NCBI GenBank assembly: GCA_016199745.1
Contig: JACQFZ010000043.1
Location: 1 to 58,487, forward strand
Reading direction: 5' to 3'
Source of the DNA: Gammaproteobacteria bacterium
Lineage (GTDB): Bacteria > Pseudomonadota > Gammaproteobacteria > Acidiferrobacterales > Sulfurifustaceae
DNA: 58,487 nt
This document shows positions 54,573-58,487 of the stretch, in pieces. Every line of letters starts with the position of its first letter. Within the stretch, counting starts at the first letter, position 1. The notes beneath the pieces were generated by a model. That model ran no database searches, was not told the origin of the DNA, and was given only the letters and a program-made list of their open reading frames with translations. The translations under genes were made by a program, and so were the position numbers.

Positions 54573-56122
54573 GAGAGCGCACCCGCTGGCGCGCCATCCA
54601 CCAGCGCGCGGTAGTCGATCTTGCCGTTGGGATTTTTTGGCAACACCGGAAGCGCGCCGACGTTATGCGGGATCATGTATTTCGGCAGATGCTCGGCGCA
54701 GAACGACTTGAGCTCGGCAACGGATATCTTGGTGTCAACGCCGCGGGTGGCGATGTATGCGATCAGCCGCGTCGTTTGTTTTTGCTCGGCGACGACGGCG
54801 ACTTCCTGAATCTGCGGGTGCGTCGCCAACACCGCTTCGATCTCGCCGAGCTCGATGCGAAAGCCATTGAGCTTCAACATGCGGTCGATGCGGCCGTGAT
54901 AAACGAGCTCGCCGTTTTCGTAACGGCCGAGATCGCCGGTGGCGTGACAGTTATGTCGATGGTTGTCGCCGTTCTTCGGATCCTCGCGATGCCAATAGCC
55001 CGGCGTCACGCATGCGCCCGCCACCCAGATCTCGCCAAGCTGATCGCTTTCCGGAGGCAAGATGTCGCCGGCGTCGTCTTGTAGCCAAACCTGGGTCTGA
55101 TCGATCGGCCGGCCGATCGGCACCGGCGCGGTCCGCTGCAAGTCCGGCGGCGTCACCTTGTAATACAGGCACACGTTGGTCTCGGTGGGGCCATAGAAGT
55201 TATACAAATCGCACGTTACCGGCAGACAACGCGCCAACGTGCTCAAGGTCGGCATCGGCATAGTTTCGCCGGCGAATATGACACGCCGTAATCGCAATGG
55301 CTCGATGCGTTCCCAGATCCGCGCGCGTGTCATCAATGCCAACATCGACGGCACGGTATAAAGCACGGTGATGCCGTGCGTCTGCAAAATTTCTTCGAGC
55401 CGTCCGATAGTTTGCGTATCCGCCTCATGCGTCACGTAAACAGCGGCGCCGTGTCGCAGACTCACGAACAAATCGAAGGTGCTCAAGTCGAAATTGAAAC
55501 TGGCGATATTTAGAAAAGTGTCTTGCGACGTCAGCGACAATTCGCGCCCGCACCACTCGACGAAGTTGGCAAGATTGCCCCGACTCAGTTGCACGCCCTT
55601 CGGCTGACCCGTCGAACCGGAGGTGTATAAGATGGCGGCGATACGGTCGGCGGAAACGTCGCGGGGTTCCGGCAGTTCTATGGGTTCGGCGGATAAAGCA
55701 TCGAACGAAAGCACTGTGACGCGAGGATCCTCGCTCACGTGCACGCTCGGCTCAGCGAACACCAGAATGCTCTCGATAAAATCCGGCACACCCACCGCTG
55801 CAAGCGCGTCATAGTGCGCTGCGTCGAGCAATAACGCGCGTGGGCGGCAGTCTTCAAGGATGCGCCGTGCGCGCGATAGCGGCTGCGCATCGTCCAGTGG
55901 AACGTAGACACCACTGGCATAGAGCACCGCCAATATCGACAACGCGTAGTCGTTGCTTTTGGCCATCCAGATAGCCACACGCTCACCGGCGAATTCAGCG
56001 AGATACCGGTTGGCCACACCGCTCACCCAGCCGGCGGCCTGACGATAACTGACGCCGCCATCGGCTAATAGAAAGGCGCGATTCGGTGTTGAGCGAGCGT
56101 AGTGCGTTAGTGGAAGATGCAT
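54569..56122 (-). CDS. pigI: PigI: L-prolyl-AMP ligase
   Basis: This 517-residue stand-alone adenylation enzyme has ILYTSGSTGQPKGVQLSRGN, FNFDLSTFDLF, FYGPTETNVCLYY, ATGDLGRYENGELVYHGR with the hinge DRMLKLNGFRIELGEIE, and the catalytic Lys in NPNGKIDYRAL. It activates L-proline and loads it onto PigG. Cluster position and size match PigI (about 490). It is separated from pigH by 183 bp containing repeats, the longest gap in the operon. Confidence 0.93.
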   Translation of the reverse strand: MHLPLTHYARSTPNRAFLLADGGVSYRQAAGWVSGVANRYLAEFAGERVAIWMAKSNDYALSILAVLYASGVYVPLDDAQPLSRARRILEDCRPRALLLDAAHYDALAAVGVPDFIESILVFAEPSVHVSEDPRVTVLSFDALSAEPIELPEPRDVSADRIAAILYTSGSTGQPKGVQLSRGNLANFVEWCGRELSLTSQDTFLNIASFNFDLSTFDLFVSLRHGAAVYVTHEADTQTIGRLEEILQTHGITVLYTVPSMLALMTRARIWERIEPLRLRRVIFAGETMPMPTLSTLARCLPVTCDLYNFYGPTETNVCLYYKVTPPDLQRTAPVPIGRPIDQTQVWLQDDAGDILPPESDQLGEIWVAGACVTPGYWHREDPKNGDNHRHNCHATGDLGRYENGELVYHGRIDRMLKLNGFRIELGEIEAVLATHPQIQEVAVVAEQKQTTRLIAYIATRGVDTKISVAELKSFCAEHLPKYMIPHNVGALPVLPKNPNGKIDYRALVDGAPAGALS

Positions 56123-56154
56123 TAGTAATGGTCGTCTCTAGGTTCCAACCGTTG

Positions 56155-56275
56155 TCATTCCCGCGATCGCTCTTGCGCATCCCTACGCCGGCGAGTCGCG
56201 CCTCCTGCGCAGCAAGGCGGGAATCCATGCAACTTCGCTTACACCCCTATGGATTCCCGCCTACGCGGGAATGAC
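56155..56275. repeat. Cluster of TCATTCCCGC/GCGGGAATCC dispersed repeat units
   Basis: Three related half-units lie between pigI and pigH: TCATTCCCGC (56,155-56,164), GGCGGGAATCCATGC (56,216-56,230) and ATGGATTCCCGCCTACGCGGGAATGAC (56,249-56,275, described in parts: ATGGATTCCCGC and GCGGGAATGAC). They can form alternative hairpins. Another unit is at 42,094. Such REP-like repeats are common between genes in proteobacteria and can trim or stabilise polycistronic mRNA. Confidence 0.65.
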
Positions 56276-56305
56276 CGAGGGGAAATTTCCTGAGCATTCC
56301 GGGTT

Positions 56306-57907
56306 TCAGTTAACTTCCAGAAGTCGCGTCTCACACGCCACCTCGATCAGAATGTCGACCGCTTGATCGAGATCCTCGCGCGTATGTGACGTCAGCACAC
56401 TGATGCGCAATCGCGCCTCGCCGACCGCAACACCGGGGAACACCACCGTTTGGCAAAATAAACCGCGGCGACGCACGGCGCGGCCGAACGTCATTGCTTT
56501 TTGTTCGTCGCCGATGGCGACGGGAATGATCGCGCTGTCACTCTGTTCGGTGTCGAAACCTTGCTGCTGCAACGCCGTGCGCAGATAACGAATGTTCGAC
56601 CACAGCTTTTCGATGCGCTCGGGTTCTTGCTGCAAAATCTCGATCGACGTAATCAAACCGGCGGCAACGTGCGCCGGGATCGCCGCAGCGAACACGTACG
56701 CATTCGCATAGAAACGCAGATAATCGATCACGTCGCGATTGCCGACGACGAAGCCGCCCATACCGGCCAGCGCTTTACTCAGCGTGCCGACTTCCAGATC
56801 GACGGCTCCCTTTAACCCGAAGTGCTCCGCTGTACCCGAACCGCGCTCGCCGAGCACGCCGGTCGCGTGCGCATCGTCGATCAGCAAGCGCGCGTTGTAC
56901 TGCTTGGCCAGGCGAATCATGTCCGGCAACTTGGCGATGTCGCCGTGCATGCTGAACACGCCGTCGGCCACAATGAGTTTGCCTCCGGGCCTATCGGCCG
57001 CGCGCTGCAAAACTTGCTCCAACGAATCCATGTCGTTGTGAGAATAAATCCGCCGAGCAGCGCCGGCCAACTTGGCGCCGTCCTGAATACTCATGTGGTT
57101 GTAGACATCGCTGATGACGACGTCGTTCGGACCGAGCAACGCCGACAACACGCCAACGTTGGCGGAATAGCCGGACGGGAACACGATGCAATCGTCTCGT
57201 CCTTTGAGCGCGGCGAGCTTGGCTTCCAGTTCTTTGTGCAACGCGCTGGTGCCGCCGATCAACCGCGAACCAGTATGAGTGGCGCCGAATTTTTTTGCGG
57301 CATCGCCGATCGCCTGAATAACGCGCGGATCGTTCGCCAAGTCCAGATAGTTGTTGGAGGCGAACATCAGAAACTCGCGCTCTTGGCCGGCATGCTCGTC
57401 GAAAATGACGGCGCGGTTGGCGCTACGGTCTTTCGCCGCCATGCCGTACCAGAACAGTCCCTGGCTCGTGCGATCTTTTAGAAATGGTGCAAAACGCTCG
57501 ACTTTCGCGAACAAATCAGCACCGCCATCGCCAACGAAATCGCGTATCGTTAGTCGGTCGTAGTCGGCTGGCACCGTAACCGCGGAATCGACATCGTTGT
57601 CGCTTTGGCGCACGGCACTCGACGGAAACCAGCGATACCACGCTTCCTCGCCAAGCTCGTACTTGCCAAATTTTTCAATCAGCATGTTCAGCGTTTCTAC
57701 ACCCTGCGTGGTCACCGGCTGCGGTACCGTGAACATCTTGTTCAGTTCGGCGGCGATGGCGGCGATCATGATCGAGTCGATACCAAGGTCTTCCTGCAAC
57801 AAAGCGGACGGAATCAACTCATCTTCCGAATACTTCGAAAATGTTTTTACGACCTCGCGGATAAGTCGCTCCTTTTTCTTGCGCGACCCGACATCTGCCT
57901 CGACCAT
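56306..57907 (-). CDS. pigH: PigH: ACP-fused aminotransferase-type HBM synthase
   Basis: In 533 residues an N-terminal carrier domain (about 10-85) has LGIDSIMIAA (Ser45). A PLP alpha-oxoamine synthase domain (about 130-533) follows, with FASNNYLDLANDPRV, GSRLIGGTSALHKELE, LIDDAHATGVLG and the PLP Lys in TLSKALAGMGG. It condenses the beta-ketothioester made by PigJ with L-serine, with decarboxylation, giving 4-hydroxy-bipyrrole methanol. Serratia PigH is about 650 residues with two tandem ACPs; here I see only one. GGAGTAATAATAAA precedes the ATG, 7 bp after the pigG stop. Confidence 0.93.
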   Translation of the reverse strand: MVEADVGSRKKKERLIREVVKTFSKYSEDELIPSALLQEDLGIDSIMIAAIAAELNKMFTVPQPVTTQGVETLNMLIEKFGKYELGEEAWYRWFPSSAVRQSDNDVDSAVTVPADYDRLTIRDFVGDGGADLFAKVERFAPFLKDRTSQGLFWYGMAAKDRSANRAVIFDEHAGQEREFLMFASNNYLDLANDPRVIQAIGDAAKKFGATHTGSRLIGGTSALHKELEAKLAALKGRDDCIVFPSGYSANVGVLSALLGPNDVVISDVYNHMSIQDGAKLAGAARRIYSHNDMDSLEQVLQRAADRPGGKLIVADGVFSMHGDIAKLPDMIRLAKQYNARLLIDDAHATGVLGERGSGTAEHFGLKGAVDLEVGTLSKALAGMGGFVVGNRDVIDYLRFYANAYVFAAAIPAHVAAGLITSIEILQQEPERIEKLWSNIRYLRTALQQQGFDTEQSDSAIIPVAIGDEQKAMTFGRAVRRRGLFCQTVVFPGVAVGEARLRISVLTSHTREDLDQAVDILIEVACETRLLEVN

Positions 57908-57914
57908 TTTATTA

Positions 57915-58172
57915 TTACTCCATCAGCGCCAAGCGGTTGATCAATTGCTCCAGCTTCACAACACTATGAAAATTTTCCGGATGTATCTCCCGCAACGGAA
58001 TACGTACGTTGAATTCGGACAATACAAAATCGACCACGTCGAACACCGACGCCGAGTCGAGAATGTTCAGGTCCATCAGCGGTGTATCAACCGATAGGTC
58101 GGCGTGACCGTCAAGAAAACTGAGCGAGATGAAATTCAGTATTTTCTGGGAACGGTCGTTAAGATTGAGCAC
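57915..58172 (-). CDS. pigG: PigG: prolyl/pyrrolyl carrier protein
   Basis: This 85-residue acidic carrier protein has the phosphopantetheine Ser in NILDSASVFDVVDFV (Ser40). The start is GTG at 58,172, with AAAGGAG 6 bp upstream. It carries proline from PigI and is the substrate of PigA. It is the first gene of the operon, lying 90 bp downstream of the TGTCA repeat array. Size matches PigG (about 87). Confidence 0.93.
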   Translation of the reverse strand: MLNLNDRSQKILNFISLSFLDGHADLSVDTPLMDLNILDSASVFDVVDFVLSEFNVRIPLREIHPENFHSVVKLEQLINRLALME

Positions 58173-58194
58173 GATCTACTCCTTTCGGTGGATC

Positions 58195-58223
58195 ATAATG
58201 GTGCACAAATCTAGCGGCGACAA
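58195..58223 (-). promoter_or_regulatory. Possible sigma-70-type promoter of the pig operon
   Basis: On the minus strand TTGTCG (58,223-58,218), a 17-bp spacer and CATTAT (58,200-58,195) form a weak -35/-10 pair (four of six matches each). Transcription would start near 58,188, just before the ribosome site. It is about 40 bp downstream of the Pho-box-like array, further than usual for PhoB. An alternative -10 nearer the array is not evident. Confidence 0.35.
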
Positions 58224-58261
58224 GTTGCACTCTCGTTACAGATGCCGTGTCATCAACTTCA

Positions 58262-58301
58262 TTGACAGCAAAATGACAGTGAATTGACATAGAGTTGACA
58301 G
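58262..58301 (-). promoter_or_regulatory. Four-unit Pho-box-like direct repeat array
   Basis: Read on the minus strand the units are CTGTCAA-CTCT, ATGTCAA-TTCA, CTGTCAT-TTTG and CTGTCAA. The TGTCA cores start at 58,300, 58,289, 58,278 and 58,267, an exact 11-bp period. The classical Pho box is two such units, CTGTCAT plus four AT-rich bases plus CTGTCA. Four units make a double box for two PhoB dimers. They lie 90-129 bp upstream of the pigG start and read toward it. A different OmpR-family or SARP-type activator would also bind 11-bp repeats. Confidence 0.7.
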
Positions 58302-58347
58302 GTTATAGTCCGATTCGATGGCATGAAAAATTTTTATCTTCGTTTCT

Positions 58348-58487
58348 TCTTAGGGCGTGTCACCAATTACGCCAACCACACCCAAATAGCCGCACAATAA
58401 ATACCCGCCAGGAAGTTACGCGCCCGTTTGTCATAGCGCGTGGCAACGGCGCGGAATTGTTTGAGTTTGGCAAAGAAGTTTTCGATG
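58348..58487 (-). mobile_element. IS5-like insertion sequence end with transposase C-terminus (cut by window edge)
   Basis: On the minus strand the frame open from the window end reads IENFFAKLKQFRAVATRYDK and then RARNFLAGIYCAAIWVWLA before TAA at 58,367-58,369. This is the standard C-terminus of IS5/IS1031-group transposases, with the DDE-domain Glu in IENFF. The adjoining TTAGGGCGTGTCACCAATTA (58,350-58,369) would be the right terminal repeat. The element may be complete beyond the window. It inserted about 50 bp upstream of the Pho-like array and bounds the pig operon. Confidence 0.88.

Noticed and set aside
38730-58172. Tambjamine rather than prodiginine cluster
   Set aside because: PigD, PigE and PigB homologues for the alkylpyrrole branch are all present. 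Tambjamine clusters lack these and carry acyl-CoA dehydrogenase and ligase genes for the amine tail instead.
1-58487. CRISPR arrays, tRNA or rRNA genes
   Set aside because: No regularly spaced repeat array beyond the 11-bp Pho-like units, and no cloverleaf or rRNA-like sequence was recognised by eye.

Overview
The window looks like an accessory, island-like stretch of a Gram-negative proteobacterial chromosome. Trimeric-porin, sigma-54 two-component, TAXI and HipBA genes support this; the finer lineage cannot be fixed from sequence alone. Both edges are cut insertion sequences. An IS4-like transposase tail lies at 3-125 and an IS5-like transposase tail at 58,367-58,487. Two natural-product gene sets flank a central transport and regulation block.

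Left (199-20,457, minus strand): a hybrid PKS/NRPS operon. In order of transcription it holds a CatB/Vat-type acetyltransferase, a FAAL-ACP-KS-AT-DH-KR-ACP polyketide synthase, a Cy-A-PCP-TE module, a small membrane protein, a Cy-A-PCP-reductase module and a GMC oxidoreductase. Both A domains carry a cysteine-like pocket, so thiazoline-capped acyl products are expected. Both NRPS proteins begin with a TubC-type docking domain, and only the PKS ends in an acidic tail that could dock to it. The line may therefore fork to two release routes. Upstream lie remnants of a second acetyltransferase-PKS pair, and two copies of a palindromic element stand in opposite orientation around the PKS and TE module.

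Centre (20,458-36,713): a plus-strand general amino-acid ABC transporter (AapJQMP type) behind a strong sigma-54 promoter, then a GltI-like binding protein, a porin, a TAXI binding protein and a large Orn/Lys/Arg-type decarboxylase. A convergent DctB/DctD (AauS/AauR-like) sigma-54 two-component pair is the obvious candidate regulator. A hipBA toxin-antitoxin pair follows, with two palindromic operators.

Debris (36,683-38,520): truncated pckA, a deletion chimera of betC with livG/livF, and the first codons of a LysR regulator diverging from betC.

Right (38,730-58,172, minus strand): a prodigiosin-type (prodiginine) cluster in the order pigG-H-I-J-A-M-K-B-C-D-E-L, with short gaps or 4-bp overlaps between most genes. 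PigI, G, A, J, H and M build the bipyrrole aldehyde; PigD, E and B build the 2-methyl-3-alkylpyrrole; PigC joins the halves; the Sfp-type PPTase (PigL) activates the carrier proteins and could also serve the left cluster. No PigF O-methyltransferase or recognisable PigN is in the window. Upstream of pigG are four direct repeats of TGTCA at an exact 11-bp period, the layout of a doubled Pho box, which suggests phosphate-starvation control of pigment synthesis.
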